Source: Karstenula rhodostoma CBS 690.94 (taxonomy: Eukaryota > Ascomycota > Dothideomycetes > Pleosporales > Didymosphaeriaceae). Taken from it: a stretch of DNA of 64,000 nucleotides. Positions 47,832-59,218 of the stretch are shown here, piece by piece. Each line of letters opens with the position of its first letter. Position 1 is the first letter of the stretch. A program made the translations under genes and the position numbers. The stretch is from NCBI GenBank assembly GCA_010093485.1, contig MU001515.1:7826-71825 (forward strand). Direction: 5' to 3'. Below the pieces are notes generated by a model. That model ran no database searches. It was not told the DNA's origin and was given only the letters and a program-made list of their open reading frames with translations.

Positions 47832-50705
47832 ATGGCGCACGCTTCGAGTAAGCGGATGTTGCCCTCGCCCGACGTCGCCCTCGCCCTCTCCCACAGCGCA
47901 AAGATCGCCAAGATCGAACCGGGCCTCGCGCAGAGCCCGCCAGCCTACCCGCCGAACGACTTCTCGAGCCATGTCAAGAAGCGCCTCGCCGTGTCGTCGC
48001 GCACCGGCCAGGCGTGCGACCGCTGCAAGGTACGCGGCCACCACCCACGCCGACTCGCCGCGGTGCTATTGTCGTTGTAAACACTCGCTGACCCCGTGCA
48101 GGTTCGGAAGATTCGGTGTGATCCGGTAGTGTTTCTGCCTTTGACCTCGCTCGCGGCGCAACGCTGACCCCCGTTGTAGAGACCAGAAGGCTGCTCGCCA
48201 TGCACCCAGAACCGCACGCCATGCAAGACCACCGACCGCATCACCGGGCGCGCGACGACGCGCGGGCAGGTCGAGGCCCTGGAGTCGGAGAACAGCCACC
48301 TGCGCAGCCAGGTCGCCGAGCTGCAAGCCCAGTTGAAAGAGATGGGCGTCGCGCCGCGAGCCACACCGGGCTACAACGGTGCATCGCAGTCGAGCGCAGC
48401 ATGGCCGCCGCCCGCGACCGCCGCGAGTGAGTGGGGAGACGCACCCAACCGCCGCGCCAGCACCAACGCCAGCACCTCGCCCGCCGCAGGCTACACGCCG
48501 GCCAGTTCGACGTTGGAGAACAGTCGCCCTCTTCCGCGGTACAAGCACCACGAATTTGGCGACAACTATCTCGGTGTGTCGTCGGCCGACTCTTTGCTCA
48601 GCAACATCAGCGGCACCTCGCTGTCCGTCTTCGGCCACGATATCGACATCACCGACTTCGTGGACGACAAGGACTACGACAATTCCTACATGTCGTACAC
48701 CTACGTCATGCGCGTGGCCCTGAGCCACACCCAACCCGATCCTGTTCCGCTGCCACCGTATCAGACCCTCAAGGAATATTGCATCTGGTGGTTCCGATCA
48801 ATGCGCCCGTACATCATGCTTTTGGACAAGCCGACTATGATGCAGTTGATATGGCGCATCGAGAACGAGCCTGGATTCAAGCCTTCTCCATCCGAGACCG
48901 TTTGTGTTCACATGGTGATCGCTTCCCTGAACTACCAGATTTCGGTCCGGAATCACCAGGCCGAGATGATGGAGGAGTCGCATCGGCACTACGGATATGC
49001 ATTGAGTTTCTTCAAGCACCTGTGGCTGTCGCACACATGGCGCGATGTGGAAGCCTTGACATTGATCGTGCACCATCTCCGCAACTTTCCCAAGCCTGGC
49101 GCCGCCTGGATCATGGCCTGCACCACGTTCCAGCTCGCCATGGAGCTTGGCTACCATCGTTCATCCAAAGCCTGGGCCAACAACGGCCACATGGATCCAA
49201 TCGAGGTAGAGACCCGGAAACGGACTTTTTGGACGCTTCACGGTCTCACGACACACATGAGTGGGAAACTGGGTCGTCCGATGCCCATCCACATGGACGA
49301 TATCGACGTCGAATTCCCCGAGCCGTCCGATGACTGCTTGCCAGGCGAAGAAGTTGGTCTGGATGACTTCCACAAGTGCTCGTTCCAGGTCGGCATACAG
49401 GTCGCCAAGTTTACGGTGCCCCTATCGCAGTTATATCGGAGCCTCTACTCCATCAACGCAAATCCGAGTGCTTACGAGGAGACGTTGCAGCGGCTCGAGG
49501 CGGGTGCCAAACAGTGGAAAGAAGACTTGCCACCGCAATTGCGAGATCCGGCGACGGCTTCCCAGGAAGACTACATCTTTGCTGTGTACTTGGACTACTG
49601 GTACCATGAATACCACCTGCAAATGTACCACCCCGCCATGTGTCGCTCCGACGACCCGAACATCAACGGTGCCAGTCTGGAAAAGTGCCTGATCGCCTGC
49701 CAGAAGCTTTTGCGGTGTACCACCGAGATGCGAAAACTTCGGAGCTTGGACAACATCTGGATCAACATCGTTACGTACATTGCTGCCATCTTCACCACTT
49801 TGTTTGGCCACCATCAGAAGCGAGACACGCTTTCCTCGGCCGACATGGACACCCTCAGGAGCGACATGGATGAGTGGATCGAGCTGATCAGCGAGTCGGG
49901 GCAACTACTAGGTAAGTGCAGTGAACTTGGTACGGAGTGTAGCGCTGAGACAAAATCAGGATTTGGTGATAAACTGAAAGATGCCATCTCTCAGATCATC
50001 GAACGCTCGTTCGCCAGTATCAACGCAAGCATTGTAAAAAGAACAGCAAGCCAATCTCTAGCTCAAGTCGCGCTGCATACGCCGCCCGAGCAACCTGCGG
50101 CATCTACCCCATACACGAACGGCAACCATCGACCTTCGTATTCAAATGCCGCCAGCACGGCGGCAGCTGCTACCATGGCGGGTTCCCCTCAACCCCAGGC
50201 CTATACTAACGGTCCTGCGAGTGCTGCATATACATACAGCAATGGACTGCCCGCTCCCGCTCCACAACAAGCTGCTTCTAGTCTTGGTCAGCAGCCTTAC
50301 ATTGCTGCCCAAGCAAGTCCAATGGCCGCATCGCATGCTGTAGCCTTGCAACAAGCAGCAGCAGCTAACCCACGCGCAGATGATCCGTATGCATTCGGGA
50401 ACGCGCAAGTCGCCACTAACGGTCACTCTCACCAACCGACTTACACGAATGATATCCCCCCGGTCGATTGGCATCAGTGGACACGGGCGGCCATCGCGTA
50501 CAGACAACCTGGATCGCAGGGCGAGTACCTCAACAGTGTCCGCACGCATGGCAGTGTCAGCTTCCCAGGAGGCCAAGGCGGGCAGATGAGTGGCATGGGC
50601 GAAGAAAGCGTTTTGCAAACGCTTGGCTCGAACAACTGGCCGAGCATGCAGTTCACACCGCCTAACAATGCTTTTGGAAGCCAGCAGTACAGCGGCCAGC
50701 AATAG
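47832..50705 (+). CDS. Zn2Cys6 transcription factor with fungal-specific domain
   Basis: Exons 47832-48029, 48102-48125, 48180-49911 and 49960-50705 give 899 aa. The zinc cluster has all six Cys (62, 65, 72, 79, 82, 89; CX2CX6CX6CX2CX6C): CDRCK ends exon 1, VRKIRCDP is exon 2 alone, and RPEGCSPCTQNRTPCK opens exon 3. A short coiled coil (VEALESENSHLRSQVAELQA) follows. The middle-homology region starts near residue 270 (YCIWWFRSMRPYIMLLDKPT). The C-terminus is Ala/Gln/Ser-rich with repeated YTNG-type motifs, plausibly an activation domain. Nuclear DNA-binding regulator; targets unknown. The whole layout resembles the fungal group often annotated as xylanolytic-type regulators, but I do not assign a name. 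Intron 3 (48 nt) is stop-free and a multiple of three. Confidence 0.92.
48102..48125 (+). other. 24-nt microexon inside the zinc cluster
   Basis: GTTCGGAAGATTCGGTGTGA plus TCCG encodes VRKIRCDP with the third zinc-ligand Cys. CAG precedes it and GTAGTG follows. Skipping it would remove that Cys and keep the frame. Confidence 0.85.
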
Positions 50706-52246
50706 CAACACCCTCACGGGCCCTCGGACGAGGACCGCAATTCCTTTTTAGGCTCAATGTGTTGCTAAGCGAGTGTGGGTAATAGCGAAGGCAAAGCGGC
50801 GAAGATTCCGGTTTCAGTTGCACTCAACTATGTGTATGTGGGTGCTTCTGCTCGAGGATCTACTATGGATCTTTGAGAGCACGATGCGGCTCGATCCGCC
50901 AAGGAAGCCCGGCTGTACGATGAATGCTCTATTCCGGGCGTAAGTACATAGAGGGTGGCATGGAAACCAATGTAGGTATGGCGTCGGGCTGTGTTGGAGG
51001 AAGAAAGACAGCGCTTCTTTGTTGTTGTATGAGGAGGCGAGCAGAGGAGAGCCAGTACCGTGGATCAGGCGTGGCGAAACGATGGCACGGGAGAAAGATG
51101 CATGTATGTGGCACGGAGATGGGTCTGGATACCTCATGTATGCGGACAACGAGAACACGATGCAGATGCTCAAAATCGGATCTGGAATATCGCTGCCGTG
51201 CACGTGGACCCGCGAATTCGTGTGCATGCTGGGCGCATGTAGGTGCAGGTGTATTACGTTCATCTTTGCCGGGGCGGGGTTCACACGCCGCACTTCCAGA
51301 ACGCCCCATCGCCACACGGCCGTCTGTTTCCGCGCCCATGTCTGTCCCAAGCACCAGTGAAAGGCGAGGTTGATCTTGGATCCAATCTTCTAGCCGGCCC
51401 GCAGACAGGCGTCTGGGCAGGTGTATGGGCTGAAGGCTTATATTGCCGTCTGTGGGGCTGCTCGCGTCTAGGCGAAATGCAGCAGGTGGAGGGCGGCTTG
51501 GCAGGCACAGGACCCCGCGAATGGAAGGCGGTGATAAGCGTTTGGGGGACGAGGAAGTGGTGCTGAGGACCTTCCTGGAGGGTGCAGGCGTAGGTATGCT
51601 GGTGGGAAGCGTGCCGCTGTTGTCGCCGCGGTTGTTGCTATTGTCGTTGTGTCTTTGAGGGGAGGGGAGGGGTTGGATCAGGGGCGATGGCGGTGGCGAT
51701 GGCGACGGCGACGGCGACGACGGACGACGTATCCATCTGCGTCTCAAGCTTTCGGCATCAGCAACGCCAAAGAGACGAGCCATGCTGTGCGCTGCTCCCA
51801 TTGTCCCCGGTACCGACCGCACGCCGCCGGGCGTAATACAAAGGCGCCGTTCTCGCGGTGGCGGCGCTACACCGCGGTAAACATCCTGGTCGCCATCCTG
51901 GTCCTACCGACCTTCCTCAGCGAGCCATGTAGACCATCTGCGAGTAACGTAACCGCATTGCAGGCCGCGGCCCACCCTTTGTAGGTAGGCAGATTCGTCA
52001 ATCAATGGGTCTGTTTGGTTGGTCCCGGCGTCGTCCTCGTGCGCACGACATGGGTGATAACGAACCCGGGTGATTGCTTGCTGGAGCTAGCGAGGGACGG
52101 GGGTATATATGAGGATGGGCGCCTGCCTGGGATTCTTTTTTTGTGCGAGCGGTCTGCGGCTTTTGGTTGTAGCTTTTCTGTACTAGACGAGCGAGAGCTG
52201 TGAGAAGGTATTGTCAAGGCAATTGGTGTTTTGACGATTCGATACG
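50706..52246. other. Intergenic region, no supported gene
   Basis: 3' flank of the transcription factor and promoter of the S28 peptidase. A purine/GC simple repeat (GGCGATGGCGACGGCGACGG) lies at 51683-51720. A 297-codon minus-strand frame (50929-51822) is low-complexity Ser/Pro at its start and has no domain, so it is not called. Confidence 0.5.
52104..52110 (+). promoter_or_regulatory. TATA box of the S28 peptidase gene
   Basis: TATATAT about 137 bp upstream of the ATG at 52247, in an otherwise GC-rich stretch. Confidence 0.55.
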
Positions 52247-54291
52247 ATGCGATCTTCGCTGTCTCTTAAGGCGCTGGCCTTCGCGGCCGCGGCGCTGAAT
52301 GGTGTGGAGGGTATTGATCTGGCGAAGCTGCGGAGGTACGGCGAGATGGTAAGTACTATTCCTCTTCACTGGGCCTGTCCTTCGGGTGGGAGTCCAGGTG
52401 TCGTCTGTCTCCAATTGCCTATCTTCGCCATGTTAAATCGACCCGAGACTGGCATACACACACTACAGCTCCAATCATACCCGCATGAACCCTACTAACA
52501 TCCCCAGGCTGAGTCCGGTCTCTACCCCGACGGCACGCCCATGCACGCCCCCGAGATTATGGCCTCGATCCTCGCCGCGCCCGCCGCCTCCGCCGAGCCC
52601 GAGACCATCGTCCCCGAGTACGTCGAGCTGCCTCTCAACCACTTCGGCAAGAAGGGCTCCTCGGACGGCACCTTCTACAACCGCTTCTGGGTCTCCACCG
52701 ATGCGTACAAGCCCGGTGCGCCCGTGTTCCTGTACGATGTCGGTGAGGCGGATGGAGAGCCGTATGTGGCGTCCAGGCTGAGGAGGAATGTTACGACGAC
52801 GAACATGTTCAGGGGGATGGTGGATAAGTACCAGGGGATTGGCATTGTGTGGGAGCATCGGTACTGTAAGTTTGAACCTACTCTTGGGAACTGGGGGTTT
52901 GCGTTGCGGCGTGAATCCCCCAGTGCCCGGATCCAAAACCACATGGAAAGGAGACTGACATAGGACCACAGATGGTAACTCGACCCCCGGAAACGTGCCC
53001 ATCACCGTGGACACCAAGCCCGAGGTCTTCAAGTGGCTCAACACGGAGCAGTCGCTCAAGGACATCGTTGCTTTCGCAGACCACTTTTCGCGCCCCAACA
53101 TCAACTACACGCTCACGCCCGCGAAGACGCCCTGGATCATGATCGGCGGGTCATACCCTGCCATGCGCACCGCCTTCATGCGCGACCAGTACCCCGAGAC
53201 CATCTTCGCGGGCTTCGCCTCCAGCGCCCCGACCGAGGCCAAGGTCGACATGAGCGTGTACTTTGAGCCCGTGGCACGCGGCATGGAAAGATACGGCGCA
53301 GGGAACTGCTCCAAGGATATCCACGCCGCCATCAGGTACATCGACAAGGAGCTCGGCAAGGGCGGCAAGACGGCCGCCGCGCTGAAGCAGCAGTTCCTCG
53401 GCGGCGGCGCGGAGAAGAACAGCCACGCAACCTTCGCCGACGCGCTGTCCACCATCTTCTGGCTGTGGCAGTCTTACGGCATGGACGGGTCGCCGTGGAG
53501 CCTGGGCGAGTTCTGCAACTACCTCGAGACGGATCCCGCGAGCACCAAGGTTGCGGGCAAGGACGGCTGGGCGAAGATCAAGGGCGCGAAGTTTGTCGTT
53601 GATAGGTGGGCGAGCTGGCCTAAGTTCGCGGGTGTGGTCGGTGACTCCATGGACACCGTCTGCTCGGGCGACAAGAACGTGACGGCCGAGTGCAATCTCA
53701 ACGTCCTCTTTACGGACCCGAGCAGCGTGAGCTGGACCTGGCAATACTGCACGCAGTGGGGTAAGAACCCCTCTCTTTCTTCTTCCGACCTTCACAACAC
53801 AGCGGATGAGGAAAGACATACTAACCTCCCCTACAGGCTACTTCCAATCCGCGAACCTCGGCCCCAACCAACTCGTCTCAAAATACAACTCCCTCCAGCA
53901 CCAACACGACATCTGCCACCGCCAATTCCCAACCGCAAAGGCGCCCCTCTTCCCAGACTGGCCGCAGACCGACCGCACCAACGCCGTCTTCGGCGGCTGG
54001 GACATCCGCCCTTCCCAGCTGTACTGGTCCGGCGGCGAGTTCGACCCCTGGCGCACGCTGTCCCCGCTGTCGGCGGAGCCCTGGGCGCCGCACCCGCGCG
54101 CCTTCACCAACCCGCCCAGGTGCGGGCAGGGGCAGGACGAGGATGAAATTTTTGGGTTTGTGTTGAAGAATGCGCAGCATTGCTATGATTTCAGGACGAC
54201 GGTCGCGCTGGGGGAGACGAGCAGGGGGTTCTTTTATAAGGCGCTGGAGGGGTGGTTGAAGTGTTTTAAGCCGAAGAAGGGGGGGTATTAG
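52247..54291 (+). CDS. Secreted serine peptidase, family S28 (prolyl carboxypeptidase-like)
   Basis: Exons 52247-52348, 52508-52865, 52972-53760 and 53837-54291 join to 567 aa. MRSSLSLKALAFAAAALNGV is a signal peptide. VELPLNHFGKKGSSDGTFYNR is the usual S28 opening, and YGNSTP follows the second splice. Catalytic residues: Ser214 in IMIGGSYPAMRTAF, Asp486 in SGGEFDPWRT and His531 in NAQHCYDF. Family members cleave after proline and work at acid pH outside the cell or in the vacuole. Sequons such as NCS and NVT fit a secreted glycoprotein. The nucleophile elbow reads GGSYPA where GGSYPG or GGSYGG is usual, so one conserved small residue is changed from Gly to Ala. I expect it is still active. 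Confidence 0.93.
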
Positions 54292-55005
54292 ATGCGATGC
54301 GGCGGGGTGCATGATGTGGGGTGTGTTGAGTAGATAAAGATTTTTGATGTGATTGGCATTGGTTTGTGTTTTGTCGACGTGATGGGAGGTGTGAGGTCGA
54401 TTTGCGTGAGGGTCGGATACAGGTGGGCCGAGTCCTATGCCCCGCCTGACAGTGTGGTATAGAGGGTCCCACGTGGGAGACTAAAACCCCACGAGCCTTG
54501 TGCAGTACAGTATACGCGGCGTTGATGATATTGACATTGAGGATCGCTGGTGGGGAAATCCTTCCAGCTGATTTGCTACTACACATATGACGCACGTTCT
54601 CCGTATATCAAGCGCAAAGAAGGTTCCTGCTCGACTTGGAACTTGAGTCGTGCGCTCCTCCATGGTAGATTGGGAGACGTTTCAACAATGAACGAGAAAG
54701 ATTGCTATGGTATCGGCAAACCTTTTCTCTCTGGTGGGTCAGCGTGGTGCCGAGAGAAGCGGTATCATCCTAGGCCTGGGATATCTGAAGGCCTACGAGT
54801 CTCAACCGATGTGATGGCGACCGAAAGAAGATACTTGCGTGGAAAGATAATGTGGAAAAATGTACCAAGTATGTCGGCGCCTTCGAGGGTAATCGCTGCA
54901 TGAACAATGTGTATGCTTCTCGGGATGTGTTGGCGACCTCTAGAATGGGAAGTCTCTAGTAAGTGATAACCGTGAAGAAAAAGTATGATCCCGCTAGAGT
55001 ATTTT
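54292..55005. other. Intergenic region, no supported gene
   Basis: 3' flank of the peptidase. A 117-codon plus-strand frame (54550-54903) shows no domain. Confidence 0.5.
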
Positions 55006-55485
55006 TTAAACTGTCCTTGCCCTCACGAAAGGTGGGAATACTTCGATTAGAAATTGTTGATTCTTATTGACGTAGTAGTTCACACGAGCTTCATACGCTC
55101 GCTCGTACTGCTCGTGAATCCTCAAGTCTGGATCGCAAACAATTGTTCTTCGACCGTTATTGTAGACTGTTCGTAGGTAGTACTAGGTGTGAATCGCTGA
55201 ACGGATTGTGTTCACTTAGAACCCAACCCACTCCTGCGTATGCCTACGGCTGACGAATCTCAAACGAAACTGGGCTCGCGGCATATTTTTGTGATATTGG
55301 GTAGCAACCCAGTCATGTGATCTGCATCCTCTTTCGTATATGCGTTCATAGACTCTCTTTGCCATGCGACTGATCCTGCACCACGAACTAACGGGCGGCT
55401 CCCAGTTCCGCAACCTCATTCCAAAGTCAATAATGAAGCGCAAACGAATGAGACGGTAGTTCCAGATCAGCGACAACATGATCAT
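55006..55485 (-). CDS. Possible small hypothetical protein, 2 exons
   Basis: Two minus-strand open stretches have coding-like composition. The upstream one (55485-55228) includes RISRMAKRVYERIYERGCRS and RAQFRLRFVSRRHTQEW. The downstream one (55182-55006) reads YYLRTVYNNGRRTIVCDPDL, then IHEQYERAYEARVNYYVNKN, and stops at 55006. A 45-nt intron 55227-55183 (GT...CCTAG) would join them in phase 0 to 144 aa. Rich in Arg, Tyr and Glu; no signal peptide and no family I recognise. The donor is not typical and the start is uncertain, so the true gene may be longer at the 5' end. Confidence 0.35.
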
Positions 55486-55804
55486 GATCCATCACATCTG
55501 GGCACACCTTGGCCACGTCCAGACTCATCGAACTTTCGGTAACATGACTTGCGCCACGCGAAAGCCGTTCCCCGGGGGTTCTTTGAACATAATCTATTCG
55601 CCTCGGCTACAAATCACGAGACAGTTCGTCTTGAGGTGTCGCGTGCAGCGTTCGGAGTCGTGTCCGGTGTCTTACTCTTCCCTCGTCAGAAATACAGGCG
55701 TATGATGAGCGCAGCGACACGAGACTTTCATGTTCGCTCAATATGTACGGCCAGTGTATCTGAGCTTGTTATGATAAGTGAGCTCCTTACATGAACACGC
55801 CTCC

Positions 55805-57048
55805 ATGAAGCTACCAGAAGCCACACCAGGGGTCGCCTTCATCGCCCTTGAGAAACGCGGTGTCGTGCAAAAGCCTGCGACTCCAGACAGTCTCAATATC
55901 GAAGCGTGGTCCTCTGGATACCTGAGCGGAGCCCTCGTCGTCATGGCATGCATTACTGTCGCCAGCATGCGCAAAGGTGTATTGCTGCACAAAGTAAACT
56001 TCCAAAAGAGATTTCGTCTGCCCAGTCAGTACTGACAAGAGTGTCAGCTTATTCTTCTTGAGGTGCGTGATACCAACTACATGCAACAAAGTCGATCCTT
56101 CTAACGTACGGACAGCTTTTCCTAGCCATATGGCGCTGCTTCTGGCTCTTCTTACCCCCGCCCACCTACTCCTGGTGGCTCTCCGTCGGCGGAATGCTTC
56201 TCGATGCATCTTGGTCGCTGCACAACGTCATTGCCTGGAAAAAAGTCACGCCGTTTCTCTCGCGGCGTGGCAGTCAGCTATTCCTCGGGACACTGATCCT
56301 CGCGCAACCCTTTTGGATCATGGAGATCTACGCCAATTTCACCTACTTCAACGGGGACAACGAACTCTTCCTCAAAACCCGACCATGGGAGGCGCTGTGT
56401 CGAGACCCGTGGTGGCTCTTCGCCGACGCGGTGCTTCTCTGGAAGATAAAGTCGCAGTATGAGATGAGCTATAAAGAGATCGTCGACATCTCCCCTCGGT
56501 TTGGGATCATGATACTCGCTGTGTGTCTGAGTGTAGTATTCTTCATCCTGGATATCATCTCCGCGACGAACACATTAGATCTGGGGATGCCCAGCGGCAT
56601 TAATCCGTTCTGGAAGGTATCCTCTGTGTTTAAATGCCTCGTGGACTGCATGATACTGGATGACTTCAAAAAGGCAATGGATCGACTGCGCGCGTACAAG
56701 ATCAGTCACCTCGGAAGCTTCTCACAGGACTGTTCTGTAGGTGATGGCGATCTAGTGAGGAGGTGGGAAGAGGTTGAAGCGGATGCGCAGCAGGATTTGG
56801 GAGCCACCGGCTCTGGCGGTGTTACATGGGTTGACTTCCAGCGTCCTGCAGATGTGGAGTCGAGTATGAGGAGCCCGGAGCATAGGCGTCCCAGTCAACT
56901 CCATAGGGGAATGGCTTGGTCACCCAGATTTGGTGGTCAGCATCCTGAAGGCGGAACACTCGATGAGATTCATTATCTCGAGGAAATCGTTCCGACTGCG
57001 TTAGATGATGATCTGGTGAAGAGGGTAGAACCTTCACACGCAAGATGA
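55805..57048 (+). CDS. Fungal integral membrane protein with 15-nt microexon
   Basis: Exons 55805-55993, 56048-56062 and 56116-57048 join in frame to 378 aa. Exon 1 carries NIEAWSSGYLSGALVVMACI, the first membrane helix, then MRKGVLLHK. The microexon adds LILLE. Exon 3 continues LFLAIWRCFWLFLPPPTYSW, then WSLHNVIAWKKVTPFLSRRG. Further helices are FLGTLILAQPFWIMEIYANF and FGIMILAVCLSVVFFILDII. About six or seven membrane segments occupy residues 44-240; the C-terminal 130 residues are hydrophilic and cytosolic in character. The pattern matches an uncharacterised family of fungal multi-pass plasma-membrane proteins. No catalytic motif is visible. Confidence 0.75.
56048..56062 (+). other. 15-nt microexon (LILLE)
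   Basis: CTTATTCTTCTTGAG lies between GTCAG and GTGCGT. It supplies the stretch between LLHK and LFLAIW, where related proteins have a continuous helix. Confidence 0.7.
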
Positions 57049-59037
57049 GATTGCAAGTATATGGTTGAACCCTGCGATCCTTGGACTTTATCTACAGTAC
57101 TCAGCTATGGTGACTCTGTTGCAGAACAGAGTTTGAAGGTATCCGAAGGAACAGAGGGGTTTGCTTTTCTGTTTAGCTAGTTATAGGTAGAAAGTGCTAC
57201 TGATCAAATCTGGCGTTGAAAACATGTATAGGCTGCGATTGTTTCTCTTTGGGACTAGATACTTGCATTTTAAATATACAGAATGGTTGCTGTGGCGGAG
57301 CGTTTAAACTTTCTCGTTAGAAAGATAACTTTCCGGGATTAAGCGCCTATTCCTTGACGCTGATTATCACCCCAACTGCTGTACGTTGCACTCCGGCATC
57401 ATAGATACACCCTCCACCCCAATATCCGTGTCTCTTTCAGCGCTCTCGAACTCTACCTCACAGTTTCACATCGCTAATCCGCCTGGATGAATCTAGTTGA
57501 GCACCTCTATGGTGATACACACCTGCTTTTTTTTTTCGTAACCTTTTTTTAAATATGCTTGTTTTGAGCTGTTGGTTAGGAAAACACCTTTTGGTGACTA
57601 TCTTTGTAATCTAGTCGATAACTCGGTCTTTTAGTTATTAATTCCCCCCAGATGGTGATACACATGAGCAGCGTATCGAATACTTCCAGAAAACCCTCAT
57701 GACTCCCAATATACGTGTTAAAACCCCTGCAAGAACTCAACAATACACACAAGTGAATGCACAAACACCAGCACGCTCGCCGCCTAAAGCGCATGCATGT
57801 GTATCATCCAGGGCGTATCCCGCGTCTGCGCCGTCGGATACTTGTGCACGCGCGCGTAGAACACGTCCGCAGCGGTAACGAACAGTCCAAAGGACATAAG
57901 CTACGAACAGCCTCACAAGTACAATCGATGCCCAGAAGACATCTTGTCCGCGTTAGAAAGCATATACGCACCAGCGATCCGCGTAAGTAATGGCCCTCCT
58001 TTCTTTTGTTGCTAGGGACCGTCGGAGTATATGAGGGATAAGCAGAACCGCCAGAGGGTCCCATTAAACAAAAGGAAGAATTTGACTGTCAGTTAAGCAA
58101 GATGCAAGGTTGGCAAATCGACGATGATATCGCTGGTTCGCATGGCCAATCTTGGGAGTTGCTGCTCTGTTCGTAATCGGGGCCGCTATTATACTCTTTA
58201 CAGGCTCATCTCCCGGGAGTGGATCCTAGTAACCTTTCGACATACATTTGGCTGGCCGTCGCATTTTTTTTTGTTGATCATCCAATCGGTATATATGTCA
58301 CACTAGACATGGTATGACTTCCTTCGAGCACGAGTCCGTTGTCATAGTTTATCCGATTTGGCGAGCGTGACAACCTTGGATCCACAGATTATCCTATACA
58401 AGCTGCTGGTTAATAAGCGCCGACACATTCTCAACACCGGTGGGCCATACAATTCCATGTTCACGCTGAAAGCCGATGGCGGATTTGCCATTAATACTGC
58501 TAGTCTCACGTCTACTTTATATGCCAGTGGATTCGTGCTCTTTATCTGTTTAGGCTCTGCCGGCCAACAACTCATCTGTCAGGACGCGCGTTCAAGAAGG
58601 GAGTTGACACATCTTGCTCATACGGCACCACCCAGCTAAGAGGGGGTAACGGTTGGATGTGACCTACCAGATGAGAGCATACCTTCTTCGTTGAAACACA
58701 ACCCACCACCTTTACAACTTAAAGTAGACGAACGAGGCCGATATTACGTCCGGGGATTGTATCTTCGAGAACAGGAATTTGCATAGCTTAGAAGTCCTTA
58801 CAAAGAGAGCCTTAGCCTTGCACTTCTTACAATGCTCTCGCGACCTCGTCTCTAATACTATAGTCTACTATAATTTTAAATGAAGTAGGTGTTCCAGGAT
58901 ACCGATCTTATGCGTGAAAGCAGGGATGTTACGCAGTGAGATGGCAAGTCAGCAAGCGATTCAATTGAAAAGTTGAAAGTTGTGAAGATAAAAAGAGAAA
59001 GGTAGTGACGTACCGCATGATTGAGGATAAAACCTTT
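57049..59037. other. Intergenic region with possible gene relics
   Basis: No intact gene. On the minus strand 57784-57900 reads LMSFGLFVTAADVFYARVHK followed by a stop, and 57,950-58,085 has another protein-like stretch broken by stops; these may be relics of a membrane protein. T-tracts lie at 57523-57552. From about 58,850 the DNA becomes AT-rich and RIP-like. Confidence 0.4.
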
Positions 59038-59040
59038 TTA

Positions 59041-59178
59041 CTACGCTTAGTTAGGACTATAGAGTAGCTAATGAAAGACTAGGAAATGGCTTAAAGAGCT
59101 TATAAAGTAACCCTTCTAGTCTAGTAGCTTAAAAGGTAAGTGTTCAATTGGCCGCTCTACAGTCCTAACTGAGCCTAG
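59041..59178. mobile_element. Small MITE with TA duplication (Tc1/mariner-type)
   Basis: 138 bp bounded by TA on both sides. The left end CTACGCTTAGTTAGGACT and the complement of the right end CTAGGCTCAGTTAGGACT differ by two bases. Homology continues inward (ATAGAGTAGCTAAT against GTAGAGCGGCCAAT) for a total of about 36 bp. The differences are mainly G/A and C/T, with the left arm on the A/T side, as mild RIP would give. No coding capacity. It lies 40 bp from the HET pseudogene. Confidence 0.75.
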
Positions 59179-59218
59179 TAAGAATAATTTATCACAGATC
59201 ATGCGGTATCAGATTTTG

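Noticed and set aside
50929..51822. 297-codon minus-strand frame between the transcription factor and the peptidase
   Set aside because: Low-complexity Ser/Pro stretches and no conserved segment. It overlies promoter-like DNA.
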